From contig JBEKZV010000001.1 of NCBI GenBank assembly GCA_049509515.1, forward strand, positions 186,001 through 250,000: a stretch of 64,000 nucleotides of DNA. Direction: 5' to 3'. Positions 8,861 to 17,692 of this stretch are shown here, in pieces; positions within the stretch are counted from its first letter, which is position 1, and every line of letters begins with the position of its first letter. This DNA is from JBEKCP01 sp049509515 (lineage in GTDB: Bacteria > Planctomycetota > Planctomycetia > Pirellulales > Thermoguttaceae). A program made the translations under genes and the position numbers. The notes beneath the pieces were generated by a model that had not been told where the DNA came from, searched no databases, and saw nothing but the letters and a program-made list of their open reading frames with translations.

Positions 8861-8926
8861 GCCTGCGATCCGCTGCCGGCTTCCGCCCTTGAGCAGAAAC
8901 GGCGTTTCGGGTAGTCTCTCGCGCCC

Positions 8927-9403
8927 ATGGATTACGAGGTCCAGCGATCGGCCAGACGTTGCGCGGCCACCGGCCGGGAGTTTTCGCCGGGCGAGGAGTT
9001 TTTCTCGGTGCTGGTGGCCGAGGGGGCCGAGTTGCGGCGCTACGATTATTCCGCCCAGGTTTGGCAGGGGCCGCCGCCCGGAGCGGTCGGCTGGTGGAAG
9101 TCGCAGGTCCCCGACCGTCACGCGGCCCGGGACCGCGGGGCCCCCAACGACGTGCTCTTGGGGTTCTTCGACGAGTTGGCTGTCCAGCGCGACCGCCAGG
9201 ACATGCGATATGTGCTGGCGCTCTTGTTGGTCCGCCGGCGGGTCTTCCGCCTGGACGAGCAACGCCAGCAGAGCGATGGCCGTGAGGTCCTGGTGCTATT
9301 CTGCCCCCGCCGCGACACAACTTATGAAATCCAGGCCGCCGTTCCTGACCCCCAGCGGACCGAGGCAATCCAGCAGGAGTTGGCACGGCTGCTGGAAGGA
9401 TGA
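8927..9403 (+). CDS. Conserved-looking hypothetical protein, 158 aa
   Basis: Not assigned to a family. A soluble protein without signal peptide or membrane segment. It starts MDYEVQRSARRCAATGREFSPGEEFFSVL, whose CAATG and 'FxPGEEFFSVL' pattern resembles a treble-clef-like N-terminus, but only one cysteine is present there. GAPNDVLLGFFDELAV and YVLALLLVRRRVFRLDE form a likely helical middle. The C-terminal part has FCPRRDTTYEI. Codon use is like the neighbours. It lies 55 bases ahead of the 9458 gene on the same strand, so the two may be co-transcribed. Confidence 0.65.
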   Translation: MDYEVQRSARRCAATGREFSPGEEFFSVLVAEGAELRRYDYSAQVWQGPPPGAVGWWKSQVPDRHAARDRGAPNDVLLGFFDELAVQRDRQDMRYVLALLLVRRRVFRLDEQRQQSDGREVLVLFCPRRDTTYEIQAAVPDPQRTEAIQQELARLLEG

Positions 9404-9410
9404 GACGGGA

Positions 9411-9551
9411 AGGATGAAGGATAAAGGATGAAGGCGGAGGGGTGAGGGGATTGCAAATTGAAAATTGAAAATTGCAAATTGCAGATTGCGGAAGCCGGCC
9501 TGCGAAGCCGCAAGCGGCTATTCTTAATTCTTCATCCCTCATCCCTCATCC
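9411..9551. repeat. Three heptamer arrays plus an AGCCGCAAGCGGCT palindrome
   Basis: AGGATGA-type units at 9411-9434, GAAAATT/GCAAATT units at 9453-9487 and TTCATCC/CTCATCC units at 9524-9551. Between the last two lies TGCGAAGCCGCAAGCGGCT (9501-9519), repeated in reverse at 44427-44445. The block spans the junction and the first codons of the 9458 gene. Confidence 0.8.
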
Positions 9552-10405
9552 TGCTCCTTCTCGCCGGTCTTTTCGCCCTCAGCGGGGCCTCCTGCCCGCG
9601 AATGTTCACCCAATGGGCGACCCCGCCGCCCCGCGTGTTGCCGGCCAATCCCACGCTGGAACAGGTGATTCAGGCCGTCCACCAGAACAACGCGCAGATC
9701 CAGTCTTACGTTACCCAGTCGGCCTCGCTCAGCGGGCCGGGCTGGCCCACGCTCCATGCCAGCATCGCCTTTCAGCGACCGCTGTTCTTCCGTTTGCGGG
9801 CCGGGATGGGGCTGACCGGGGCGGAGATGGACCTGGGCAGCAACGACCAGCTCTTCTGGTACTGGGTCCGCCGCGACCAGCCGCCGGCGGTCTATTTCTG
9901 CCGCCACGAGCAGTTGGCTGCCAGCCGCGCCCGGCAGGTGCTGCCCGTCGACCCGTACTGGCTGATCGAGGCGTTGGGCATTGCCGAGTTCGACCCTGCG
10001 CTGCCGCACCAGGGGCCGTATCCGGCGCCCGGCGGCCGGCTGGACATCCGCACCATCCGCGAGACGCCCGACGGGCCGGCCACCAAGATCACCCGCGTCG
10101 ACGCCGCCACCGCCCGGGTCATGGAACAGTACGTCTATGACGCCCAGGGACGCCTGCTGGCCAGCTCGGTGGCCGAGGGCTATCGCCGCGATCCGCTCTC
10201 GGGCCTGTACATGCCGTCGGCCGTGCGGATCTCCTGCCCGCCGGCCCAGTTCTCGATGCGGCTCGATCTGGGCAACGTCGAGATCAATCGTGCGGGCAGC
10301 GTCTCGGCGGAACTCTGGTCGATGCCCAGCTATCCGGGCGCGCCGCCGGTGGATCTGTGCGGTGGCGGCGGGAGCCCGCAAGCGGCTCCGCTTCCGGGTC
10401 GCTAG
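9458..10405 (+). CDS. Putative lipoprotein with LolA-like features
   Basis: A 315-residue envelope protein, function unknown. The hydrophobic leader (LFLILHPSSLILLLLAGLFALSGASC) ends in a loose lipobox with Cys46. PTLEQVIQAVHQNNAQIQSYVTQSASL followed by amphipathic strands (FRLRAGMGLTGAEMDLGSNDQLFWYWVR) is the pattern of LolA/DUF4292-like carriers: short helices and then a half-barrel. The start is uncertain: a TTG at 9458 sits inside the AAAATTG array, and another TTG is at 9479. Much of the signal peptide is encoded by repeat DNA (9524-9551). It is followed by hisA under its own promoter. Confidence 0.65.
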   Translation: MKIENCKLQIAEAGLRSRKRLFLILHPSSLILLLLAGLFALSGASCPRMFTQWATPPPRVLPANPTLEQVIQAVHQNNAQIQSYVTQSASLSGPGWPTLHASIAFQRPLFFRLRAGMGLTGAEMDLGSNDQLFWYWVRRDQPPAVYFCRHEQLAASRARQVLPVDPYWLIEALGIAEFDPALPHQGPYPAPGGRLDIRTIRETPDGPATKITRVDAATARVMEQYVYDAQGRLLASSVAEGYRRDPLSGLYMPSAVRISCPPAQFSMRLDLGNVEINRAGSVSAELWSMPSYPGAPPVDLCGGGGSPQAAPLPGR

Positions 10406-10488
10406 GGCGTCCCACAAGGCCGTGACCGCCGGGCGCAATGTTCGGGATGCGGGTGCCGGTGGCGGCTTGATTGCCGCGGCAGGGCCGC

Positions 10489-10516
10489 TTGTATCCCCCG
10501 GGTGCGCGTGTAAAAT
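10489..10516 (+). promoter_or_regulatory. Sigma70-type promoter for hisA
   Basis: TTGTAT (10489-10494), a 16-base spacer, and TAAAAT (10511-10516). The expected transcription start near 10523 leaves about 32 bases before the GTG at 10555 but only about 8 before the GTG at 10531, which favours the shorter hisA product. Confidence 0.5.
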
Positions 10517-10554
10517 GACTTGTTTCGGCGGTGAGTGTACGGAGCGCGCGACGG

Positions 10555-11277
10555 GTGGAAGTCTGGCCGGCGATTGATCTTAGGGAGGGCAGGTGCGTCC
10601 GCCTGCGGCAGGGGGATTATCGGCAGGAGACGGTTTACGGCCAGGACCCGGCGGCGATGGCCCGCCACTGGGCCACACTGGGAGCCCAGCACCTGCACCT
10701 GGTGGACCTGGACGGCGCCCGGCGGGGCGAGCCGTGCAACTTGGCCGCGGTCCGGGCGATTGTTGAGGCGGTCGATATTCCCTGTGAGCTGGGGGGCGGC
10801 GTCCGCAGCGAAGCGACTATTCGCCAACTGCTCGACCTGGGGCTGGCGCGTTTGGTGATCGGCACGCTGGCATTGCGCCAGCCAGACTGGTTCCGCCGCA
10901 TGTGCCGGCAGTTTCCCGGGCGGCTGGCGTTGGGTATCGACGCTCGGGATGGCCGGGTGGCCAGCGAGGGCTGGCTGGCTACCAGCGGGGTGGCGGCGGC
11001 GGATCTGGCGGGGCAGTTTGCCGCCGAGCCGTTGGCCGCCCTGATTTACACGGACATTGCCGCGGACGGGATGCTCTCGGGCCCGAACTTCGAGGCGCTG
11101 GCCCGGATGCGACAGGCAGTGGCCCGGCCGGTGATTGCCTCGGGGGGTGTGACCACGCGGGATGACGTTGCCCGCTTGGCCGCGATCGGGATGGCCGGCT
11201 GCATTATCGGCCGGGCGTTGTATGAAGGAACTCTGACTCTGCCCGACGCCCTGGCGGCCGCCGGGCCGGACGGTTAG
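10555..11277 (+). CDS. hisA: ProFAR isomerase HisA
   Basis: 1-(5-phosphoribosyl)-5-[(5-phosphoribosylamino)methylideneamino]imidazole-4-carboxamide isomerase (EC 5.3.1.16), fourth step of histidine synthesis, a (beta/alpha)8 barrel. The protein of about 240 residues opens VEVWPAIDLREGRCVRLRQG, containing the catalytic Asp of the first strand. LGGGVRSE and IYTDIAADGMLSGPN hold the second catalytic Asp and phosphate site. ASGGVTTRDD is the C-terminal phosphate loop. An upstream GTG at 10531 would add eight residues, but the family normally starts at the residue before xxPAID and GGAG is better placed for 10555. Other his genes are not in the window. The EF-G gene follows after 21 bases and may be co-transcribed. 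Confidence 0.9.
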   Translation: MEVWPAIDLREGRCVRLRQGDYRQETVYGQDPAAMARHWATLGAQHLHLVDLDGARRGEPCNLAAVRAIVEAVDIPCELGGGVRSEATIRQLLDLGLARLVIGTLALRQPDWFRRMCRQFPGRLALGIDARDGRVASEGWLATSGVAAADLAGQFAAEPLAALIYTDIAADGMLSGPNFEALARMRQAVARPVIASGGVTTRDDVARLAAIGMAGCIIGRALYEGTLTLPDALAAAGPDG

Positions 11278-11298
11278 CAAGGATAAAGGACACTCGAC

Positions 11299-13398
11299 AT
11301 GGCGCAGTACGCCGTTGCAGACATCCGGAACATCGCTTTCTGCGGGCACGGCTCGGCCGGCAAGACGACGCTGGTGGACAAGTTCCTCCTCAGCACGGGG
11401 GCCGTGAACCGGCCGGCCAGCGTCGACGAGGGTACCAGCATCTGCGACTTCGACGACGAAGAAAAACAACACCGCTACTCGATCGAGGCCACCGCGGTCC
11501 ATTTCGAGCACGCCGGCAAGCGGTTCCAGGTGTTCGACACGCCCGGCTATCCCGACTTCATCGGCCAGACGATCGGCGCCCTGCGGGGGGTCGATACGGC
11601 GGCGATCGTCCTGAACGCCCAGGCGGGCATCGAGGTGAACACCCGCCGCGTGTTTGCCGAGGCGGGCACGGCCGGCCTGGGCCGGATGATCGTGCTCAAT
11701 AAGATGGACGCCGAGAACATCGACTTCCCGGCCCTGCTGAGAAGCCTCCGCGAGCTGTTCGGCAAGGCGGCCACGCTGCTGAATGTGCCGCTGGGCCAGG
11801 GCGCCGACTTCCGCGGGGTGGCCAGTACGCTCCACGTGCCCTCCGACACCCAAGGCGCCCTGCTGGACCCGCAGGCGATCAGCCAGCCGCTCTTGGAGTC
11901 GATCATCGAGGTGGACGACGAGGTCATGTCGCGGTACTTCGAGGGCCAGCAGCCTACCGACGAGGAGGTTTCGCGGCTGTTGGTCCGCGCAGTGGCCCTG
12001 GGGTCGCTGGTGCCGATCGTGTGCGTCTCGGCCAAGACGGGCGTCGGCCTGCCGGAGCTGCTCGACGCGATGGCGCTGTGCGGCCTGAGCCCGGACCTGG
12101 TCCCGCGGACCGCCACGAATGCCGCCGGCGAGCCGGTCGCGGTGAAGGCCGACCCCGCCGGACCGCTGGTGGCCCAGGTCTTCAAGACGCGCATCGACCC
12201 GTTCGTGCAGAAGCTGAGCTTCCTGCGGATCTACTCGGGCTCGGTGCGGACGGGCGAGACGGTGCCGGTCGTCGGCATGCGCAAGGGGCTGAAACTGGCG
12301 CAACTCTTCGAGGTCCAGGCCGACAAGACCGAGCCGATCGCCGAGGCCGGGCCCGGCCAGATCATCGCGGTGACCAAGGTCGAGGAACTCCGCACCGGCA
12401 TGACCCTGGGCGAGCTGACGATGCCGCCGATCGTGTTTCCCACGCCGATGGTCGGCCTGGCGGTCAGTCCCAAGAGCCGCGGCGACGAGGCCAAACTCTC
12501 CGGGGCCCTGGCCAAGGTCGCCCAGGAGGACGCCACCTTCCGCGTCGATCGCGACGCGCAGACGAAGGAAATGGTGGCCACGGGCATGAGCGAGCTGCAC
12601 CTGCAGATCCTCCGCGAGCGGCTCAAGCGGCGCGACAAGGTCGAGGTGGAGGCCAAGGAGCCCAAGATCCCGTACCGCGAGACGATCCAGGTCCCGGCCG
12701 AGGGCAGCTACCGCCACAAGAAGCAGACCGGCGGCCGCGGGCAGTTCGGCGAGGTGCACATCCGCATGTTCCCGTTGCCCAAGGACGTCAACGTCGAAGA
12801 GTACGCCGTCAAGGCCCGCTTCCCCTCGCTCAAGCAGGCCCACTACGATGCGGAGAACAACTTTCTGTGGCTCGACTCGGTCGTCGGGGCCACGATCCCG
12901 GGGAACTTCATGCCGGCGATAGAAAAGGGCTTCCGCGACCGGCTGGAGCGGGGCGTGATCGCCGGCTACAAAGTGCAGAACGTCTGCGTCGAGGTCTTCT
13001 TCGGCAAGCACCACCCGGTGGACAGCTCGGAGCAAGCGTTCAAGACGGCCGCTTCGATGGCCTTCCGCAACGTGTTCCAGACGGCCAAGCCGGCGTTGCT
13101 GGAGCCGATCGTCAAGATCGAGGTGACCGTGCCCAGCGCCAAGGTGGGCGACATCACCAGCGACATGTCGGGCCGCCGGGGCCGCGTGCTGCGGATGGAT
13201 TCCGCCGGCGGCGACCTGCAGACCGTGGTCGCCGAGGTGCCCCTGGCCGAAGTGACCACCTACGCCCGCAGCCTCTCCAGCATCACCGGCGGCCAAGGCA
13301 GCTACGCCATCGAGCTGAGCCACTACGACATCGTGCCGGGCAACGTCCAGCAGGAGATCATCGCCAAGGCCCAACTCAAGGAAGATGAGGAGGAATAG
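11299..13398 (+). CDS. Elongation factor G-like GTPase (EF-G paralogue)
   Basis: A 699-residue translational GTPase with the full EF-G domain order: G domain, domain II (about 300-380), and domains III-V. The P-loop is GHGSAGKTT (residues 16-24) instead of the canonical AHIDAGKTT; switch II is DTPGYPDF and NKMD gives guanine specificity. These replacements are typical of the EF-G-like/EF-G2 group rather than the housekeeping FusA. Domain IV contains QTGGRGQFGEVHI. AAAGGA precedes the ATG. The neighbours are not ribosomal protein genes, again against the str-operon FusA. Its exact job (translocation, recycling or stress) cannot be read from sequence. Confidence 0.88.
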   Translation: MAQYAVADIRNIAFCGHGSAGKTTLVDKFLLSTGAVNRPASVDEGTSICDFDDEEKQHRYSIEATAVHFEHAGKRFQVFDTPGYPDFIGQTIGALRGVDTAAIVLNAQAGIEVNTRRVFAEAGTAGLGRMIVLNKMDAENIDFPALLRSLRELFGKAATLLNVPLGQGADFRGVASTLHVPSDTQGALLDPQAISQPLLESIIEVDDEVMSRYFEGQQPTDEEVSRLLVRAVALGSLVPIVCVSAKTGVGLPELLDAMALCGLSPDLVPRTATNAAGEPVAVKADPAGPLVAQVFKTRIDPFVQKLSFLRIYSGSVRTGETVPVVGMRKGLKLAQLFEVQADKTEPIAEAGPGQIIAVTKVEELRTGMTLGELTMPPIVFPTPMVGLAVSPKSRGDEAKLSGALAKVAQEDATFRVDRDAQTKEMVATGMSELHLQILRERLKRRDKVEVEAKEPKIPYRETIQVPAEGSYRHKKQTGGRGQFGEVHIRMFPLPKDVNVEEYAVKARFPSLKQAHYDAENNFLWLDSVVGATIPGNFMPAIEKGFRDRLERGVIAGYKVQNVCVEVFFGKHHPVDSSEQAFKTAASMAFRNVFQTAKPALLEPIVKIEVTVPSAKVGDITSDMSGRRGRVLRMDSAGGDLQTVVAEVPLAEVTTYARSLSSITGGQGSYAIELSHYDIVPGNVQQEIIAKAQLKEDEEE

Positions 13399-13401
13399 CC
13401 G

Positions 13402-13869
13402 TCATTTCGGGGTGATGCCCTGCTTGGCCAGGCCCTCCTTGAAGCCGGCTTTTCTGCCGCAGGCCTCCAACACCCGGTTATCATCGGCACCCGCGGAGCC
13501 GGCCTTCTGCAGCGCCACTTGGATGGCGAAGTCGCGCTCTTGCAGCCAGTCTTGCACGAACTGGGCCATCTTCTCGGCCGACGGCTCACCGCCCTTGGCT
13601 GCCCCCTTACGGTAATCGTTGGCCATCTTCAGCCCTTGGTTGTATCCCTTGTCGTAGGACTTCTTCTTATCCGGCGCCAGCGTGTTGGGATCGACGTCGA
13701 TCACCTTGGGGACAGGAATCGGCTCGTCGGCGGCAGTCGCCTTGGGCTTGCTGTCCTCGTCCGGCGGCTTCGGCCGGCGCTTGGGTTTTCCGCTGTCGCA
13801 GCCGGAAAACAACAAGGCCACCGCGAAGCCGGCGGCAACAATCTGCCGGAGAGGGAGTGGTGCTGGCAT
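13402..13869 (-). CDS. Small lipoprotein, unknown function
   Basis: A 155-residue protein with a signal peptide and lipobox LLFSGC, lipidated at Cys24. A Lys/Pro-rich tether (about 28-60) follows, then a helical domain (KKKSYDKGYNQGLKMANDYRKG and FVQDWLQERDFAIQVALQKAG). No family recognised. AAGGAG lies ahead of the ATG. Its stop is 3 bases from the convergent EF-G stop, with no terminator hairpin visible between. It follows the PP2C gene by 23 bases on the same strand, so the two are probably one transcript. Confidence 0.75.
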   Translation of the reverse strand: MPAPLPLRQIVAAGFAVALLFSGCDSGKPKRRPKPPDEDSKPKATAADEPIPVPKVIDVDPNTLAPDKKKSYDKGYNQGLKMANDYRKGAAKGGEPSAEKMAQFVQDWLQERDFAIQVALQKAGSAGADDNRVLEACGRKAGFKEGLAKQGITPK

Positions 13870-13892
13870 GCCTTGGGAACTCCTTGGGAAGA

Positions 13893-15167
13893 CTAGGATG
13901 TGTGTTTCGGCAATGCGTCACGGGCTTTGCCTTGTTGCTTCAGCTCGGCCAGCACGAAGGTGATGGCCTGGCACGAGCAGCGGGTGGCCTGGGGGTAATC
14001 GCCCGCCGCCGCCGCCGCCGCCGCCTGGTCCAACAGGGCGTTGAGGCGGGTCCAGTCGACGCTCCAGCCCTCGCGGGTCGCGGCCTGGCGGAGGTCGCGG
14101 AGGATCTCGGTCAGCCGGGCGGAGAAATCGGCGTTAGGCGCGCAGGAGGTGGCGGTGTAGGGGCCGCGGCCGGCGGGTCTCTCGCCCGGCAGCCCGGGCG
14201 GCGCGGCGCCGCCGCGGTACAGGATCCCACCGCCACCGACCAGCACGGCCGCCAGGAGGCTCGCCGTGCCCGGCAAGACCAGGTGTAGAGCCAGTAGGCC
14301 CGCCCCGATCACCGCCAGCGTGCCCGCCAGGGCCCAGACGGCAGCGTGGACTGGCCGGGGGCGGCCGGCCGAATCGCCCGCGCCGTCCCGCCACACGCCG
14401 CCCAACGCGCGAACGACGATCACCGTGATGTTGTCCGGCCCGCCGCGGAGATTGGCCAGGTCCACCAGGGCACGGACCGCCTCGGCCGGCGGCAGGCAAC
14501 CGAGGATCATCCCGATCTCGGCATCCTGGACCTGGCCCGACAGCCCGTCGCTGCACAGCAAGAAGGTATCGCCGGGCAGGATCGGCAGCGGGCCCTCCAG
14601 GTCGACCTGGACCGACGGATTGGGGCCGAGCGAGCGCGTGATGACGTTCTTGGGGATGAAGTCGGGCACGGGGCCCCGGACCTGGCCCGAGGCGCGAACC
14701 TCCCAAATCAAACTGTGATCGAAGGTCAACTGCTCCAGCCGATTGGCCCGCAGGCGGTAGGCCCGACTGTCGCCGACGTGGGCTACCATCACCCCCTGGG
14801 GGAACAGCACCAGCGCGGTACAGGTGGTGCCCATCCCCTTGAAGTCCAGGCTCGCCTGCCCGCGGCTGTGGATCTGGGTGTTGGCGTCTTGGACCGCCGC
14901 GCGGAGGGCCTCGGGTGGCGACCGGTTGGCCGACTTGTGATAGACCAGCGGCACCGTGTCGGTGGCCAGCTTGCTGGCCAGCTCCCCGGCGGCATGGGCC
15001 CCCATGCCGTCGGCGACGATGAACAGGTCGCCCCGCTGCCGCCAAGCGGTCGGGCTGGGGGCGACCATCATGACCATCGAGTCCTGGTTATTCGCGCGGC
15101 GGAGCCCCAAGTCGCTGAGCGACGCGTATTGAAGGCGGCCCTGCCAGCTTTCCTCTTGGGGGTCCAT
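13893..15167 (-). CDS. PP2C-family Ser/Thr protein phosphatase with membrane segments
   Basis: A metal-dependent PPM phosphatase of 424 residues, likely opposing Hanks-type kinases. The catalytic domain (about 10-255) contains RRANNQDS with Asp29, VADGMGAH with Asp53 and Gly54, THVGDSRAYRL-like HVGDSRAYRL, LCSDGLSG and GGPDNITVIVV, all the metal-coordinating motifs. Two hydrophobic helices at about 275-320 anchor it. The C-terminal tail (about 335-424) is helical and Ala-rich, with no recognised domain. No kinase gene is adjacent. The family is certain; targets are unknown. Confidence 0.92.
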   Translation of the reverse strand: MDPQEESWQGRLQYASLSDLGLRRANNQDSMVMMVAPSPTAWRQRGDLFIVADGMGAHAAGELASKLATDTVPLVYHKSANRSPPEALRAAVQDANTQIHSRGQASLDFKGMGTTCTALVLFPQGVMVAHVGDSRAYRLRANRLEQLTFDHSLIWEVRASGQVRGPVPDFIPKNVITRSLGPNPSVQVDLEGPLPILPGDTFLLCSDGLSGQVQDAEIGMILGCLPPAEAVRALVDLANLRGGPDNITVIVVRALGGVWRDGAGDSAGRPRPVHAAVWALAGTLAVIGAGLLALHLVLPGTASLLAAVLVGGGGILYRGGAAPPGLPGERPAGRGPYTATSCAPNADFSARLTEILRDLRQAATREGWSVDWTRLNALLDQAAAAAAAGDYPQATRCSCQAITFVLAELKQQGKARDALPKHTS

Positions 15168-15339
15168 GATCTACCCAAAGGTCAGGTAAGCCGACGGCCC
15201 CTGGGAAGGACCGCTCTTGCGGCTGCCGGCCCCATTTTACTCGATGCCCCTTGCTCAAACTAGCCTGGAAGCCCGGACGGGACCGGGAATTCGGCCTAGC
15301 GGCACAAAGGGCCGATCACTATACTCCCGCCGGGAAAGA

Positions 15340-15804
15340 ATGGCCATGATCTATCCGAGCAGCACGTGCCGAGCGACGGGGGCCTACCGGGGGAGCGGCC
15401 CGAGAGGCAGACTCCACCGTGTCTTGGCTGTGGTGTTGGTCGCGGCGGGCCTGTCTGCCGGGTGCGTCGAGCGGGAGATGACCATCCGCAGCAACCCGCC
15501 CGGGGCGTTGGCCTACGTGGACGGCTACCAGATCGGCATCACGCCCATCACGACCCCGTTCCTCTACTACGGCAACCGCGAGATCCGCCTGGTGAAGGAC
15601 GGCTGCGAATCGCTGAAGGTAATCCAGCCGGTGCGCCCGCCGTGGTACGAAGTCCCGCCGCTGGATTTCGTCAGCGAGAACCTGCTGCCCGGCAAGCTCC
15701 GCGACCAGCAGACGTTCGACTATCCGTTGCAGCAGCAGGCGGTGTGGCCGCGCCGCCGGTCGGCGGCCAGCCGCTGTATCCGCTGCCCCCCTCCGCGCCG
15801 GTAG
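15340..15804 (+). CDS. PEGA-domain lipoprotein, possibly frameshifted near its end
   Basis: An exported lipoprotein with lipobox GLSAGC (Cys42) followed by a PEGA domain: MTIRSNPPGALAYVDGYQIGITPITTPFLYYGNREIRLVKDG. PEGA domains are surface beta-modules of unclear binding role. The start at 15340 is preceded by GGGAAAG; a second ATG at 15346 is possible. The last 20 residues are Arg/Cys-rich and unlike the rest. The +1 frame from about 15742 instead reads VAAPPVGGQPLYPLPP and ends at 15817, a normal Pro-rich tail. A 2-base duplication (GTGTG) near 15741 would explain the shift. Confidence 0.75.
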   Translation: MAMIYPSSTCRATGAYRGSGPRGRLHRVLAVVLVAAGLSAGCVEREMTIRSNPPGALAYVDGYQIGITPITTPFLYYGNREIRLVKDGCESLKVIQPVRPPWYEVPPLDFVSENLLPGKLRDQQTFDYPLQQQAVWPRRRSAASRCIRCPPPRR

Positions 15805-15827
15805 CCGGCGGCTAAGCCGCGGACAGC

Positions 15828-16850
15828 TTATTTCATCCCCGAGTTCCGCTGGATGGCCCCGCGGACGCCCAGCACCTCGGGATGGCGGGAGATCTTGTCG
15901 GTGAAGGATCGCACGTCGTCGAGGATCGGGCGGAGCTCGCGGGTCACCTCTTCCATGTTCCTGGCGGAGTGGCTCAGGTGCTGGTAGAACTCCCGGTCGT
16001 GGAGAAGCTGGCCGAGCGAGCCTTGCGGGTTGTTCAGGTCCTGGCTGAAGCGGAGCATTTCGTCCATCACCCGATCGAGCTTTTCGGTGCTCTGGTCGAT
16101 GCGCTGGATTACCGACTGGCCGCTCTCGGTGACCTTCTTCAGGTCGGCCGCCAGGGAACCGAGGCTGGTGATCGCGGTGCGGGTGTCGTCGAGCACGAGG
16201 GGCATCTCCCTCATGCTCTCCTTCAACTGCGCGCGAATCTGGGGATCGCCGAGTACTCCGTTGGCGTTGCCGAGCGTGTCTTGCAGGAGTTGGAGCGTCT
16301 TGGAGATCCGCTCTTCGTTGCTCCCCAGGATATTGTCGAGCCGGCCGAGGACCGCTTGCATTTTCTGGCTGACGGCGCTGACCGAGCCGATGGTATTGCT
16401 CAGGCCTTGCTGGAGGTCGGCGACGGCCCGGGTGGGGTCGGGGGCCACGACGCCCCGCAGTCTCTCGCCCGGCTCGACGGGGGTGGCGGGCAGATTGGGG
16501 TCCGTCGAGCGGACGAACTCCAGCACGGCGTCGCCCATGAGGATCGAGCTGACCAGGCGGCACTCCTCGTTGTGGTAAACGTGGCGGTCGGCGTAGATCT
16601 CGGCGGTCACCAATACGGCCGTGTCCTGATCGTCGAAGTCGATGTTCCTGACGCGGCCGATGCAGATGCCGCTCTTGCGGATCGGCGTGCCGCTGCTGAC
16701 GTTCGGCGCCTCCGGGAAGCGGATTTTGATCGTGTAGGTGCGGAGGCTCAGCGAGAGCCAGCCCCCGAACCACACCACGAGGCTCACCATGAAGATCAGC
16801 GTTGCCAAGACCATCACGCCCACGCGAAACTGCATCGTGCGCTCGTTCAT
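15828..16850 (-). CDS. mlaD: MlaD-type MCE lipid-binding protein
   Basis: Periplasmic substrate-binding subunit of an Mla/ABC lipid transporter. The 340-residue protein has an N-terminal membrane anchor (about 8-32), an MCE domain (about 38-120; FPEAPNVSSGTPIRKSGICIGRV) and a long helical region with LQQGLSNTIG, LGRLDNILGSNEER and IDQSTEKLDRVMDEML, as in MCE proteins that form extended needles. Its start overlaps the end of mlaF by four bases (ATGA). Last gene of the mlaE-mlaF-mlaD operon; no mlaC or mlaB is present. Confidence 0.9.
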   Translation of the reverse strand: MNERTMQFRVGVMVLATLIFMVSLVVWFGGWLSLSLRTYTIKIRFPEAPNVSSGTPIRKSGICIGRVRNIDFDDQDTAVLVTAEIYADRHVYHNEECRLVSSILMGDAVLEFVRSTDPNLPATPVEPGERLRGVVAPDPTRAVADLQQGLSNTIGSVSAVSQKMQAVLGRLDNILGSNEERISKTLQLLQDTLGNANGVLGDPQIRAQLKESMREMPLVLDDTRTAITSLGSLAADLKKVTESGQSVIQRIDQSTEKLDRVMDEMLRFSQDLNNPQGSLGQLLHDREFYQHLSHSARNMEEVTRELRPILDDVRSFTDKISRHPEVLGVRGAIQRNSGMK

Positions 16851-17692
16851 GGCACCACCCCTTCATCCGGCCCCTGCTGGAGTTCCCTGAGGCGCTGGCC
16901 CGCCTCGCCGCGGACGAACTGCCGTACGCGGTGGTCCTCGGCCCGCTCCAGCAGGTCGGGCGGGCCGTCGAACAGGATCTGCCGCTCCCCCTCCGCCAGC
17001 CGCGACAGCGGATAGAGCATGACGATGCGGTCGGCGACTTTTCGGGCCGTGTCCATGTCGTGCGTGACCACGACGCTGGTGACCGGGTGCTGCCGCCGGG
17101 TACTGAGGATCAACTCGTTGATCACGTCGCTCATGATGGGATCCAGTCCCGTGGTCGGCTCGTCGTACAGGATGGCCTCGGGCTCCAGGGACAGGGCCCG
17201 CGCCAACCCGACCCGCTTCCGCATTCCTCCGGACAACTCGGCCGGCTTGCGGGCCATGACCGTTTCCGGCAGCCCCACCTCCGCCAGCCGCGAAACGACG
17301 ATCCGGCGAATCTCCTCGCTTTTGCGGGTGGTGTGCTGGCGGAGCGGAAAGGCGACGTTTTGGGCGACCGTCATGCTGTCGAACAGCGCCGCCTGCTGGA
17401 ACACGAACCCGAAACGCGTCCGCAGCCGCGCCAGCGCGCGGGGGTTGAGGGCGGCCAGGTCCCTGCCGTCGAAGTACACGGCGCCGCGCGCCGGCCGCAG
17501 CAGCCCGATGATCACCTTCAGGAGCACGGTCTTGCCGCAGCCGCTCTCGCCGATCACCGCCAGGGTTTGACCGCGCGGGATGTCCAAGGAGAGGTCGCGG
17601 AGCACGCCGTGCCGCCCGAACCCGACGCTCAGCCCGTCGATGCGGATCAGCGGCTCGCCGGAGCCGGCCTTGTCCAAAGCGGTGGCGACCAT
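16847..17692 (-). CDS. mlaF: MlaF-type ABC transporter ATPase
   Basis: Cytoplasmic ATPase of the lipid transporter, 281 residues. Walker A is GESGCGKT (48-55), the Q-loop lies in FVFQQAALFDSMTV, the signature is LSGGMRKRV, and Walker B is AILYDEPTTGLDP. SVVVTHDMDTA supplies the switch histidine. Its ATG touches the mlaE stop codon with no intergenic base, and its end overlaps mlaD, so all three subunits are probably translationally coupled. Confidence 0.93.
   Translation of the reverse strand: MVATALDKAGSGEPLIRIDGLSVGFGRHGVLRDLSLDIPRGQTLAVIGESGCGKTVLLKVIIGLLRPARGAVYFDGRDLAALNPRALARLRTRFGFVFQQAALFDSMTVAQNVAFPLRQHTTRKSEEIRRIVVSRLAEVGLPETVMARKPAELSGGMRKRVGLARALSLEPEAILYDEPTTGLDPIMSDVINELILSTRRQHPVTSVVVTHDMDTARKVADRIVMLYPLSRLAEGERQILFDGPPDLLERAEDHRVRQFVRGEAGQRLRELQQGPDEGVVP

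Noticed and set aside
10402..13374. A 990-codon open frame on the minus strand opposite hisA and the EF-G gene
   Set aside because: It mirrors GC-rich codons of two well-identified genes and reads as low-complexity Gly/Leu/Arg/Asp/His with no domain. Such long antisense frames are expected at this GC content.
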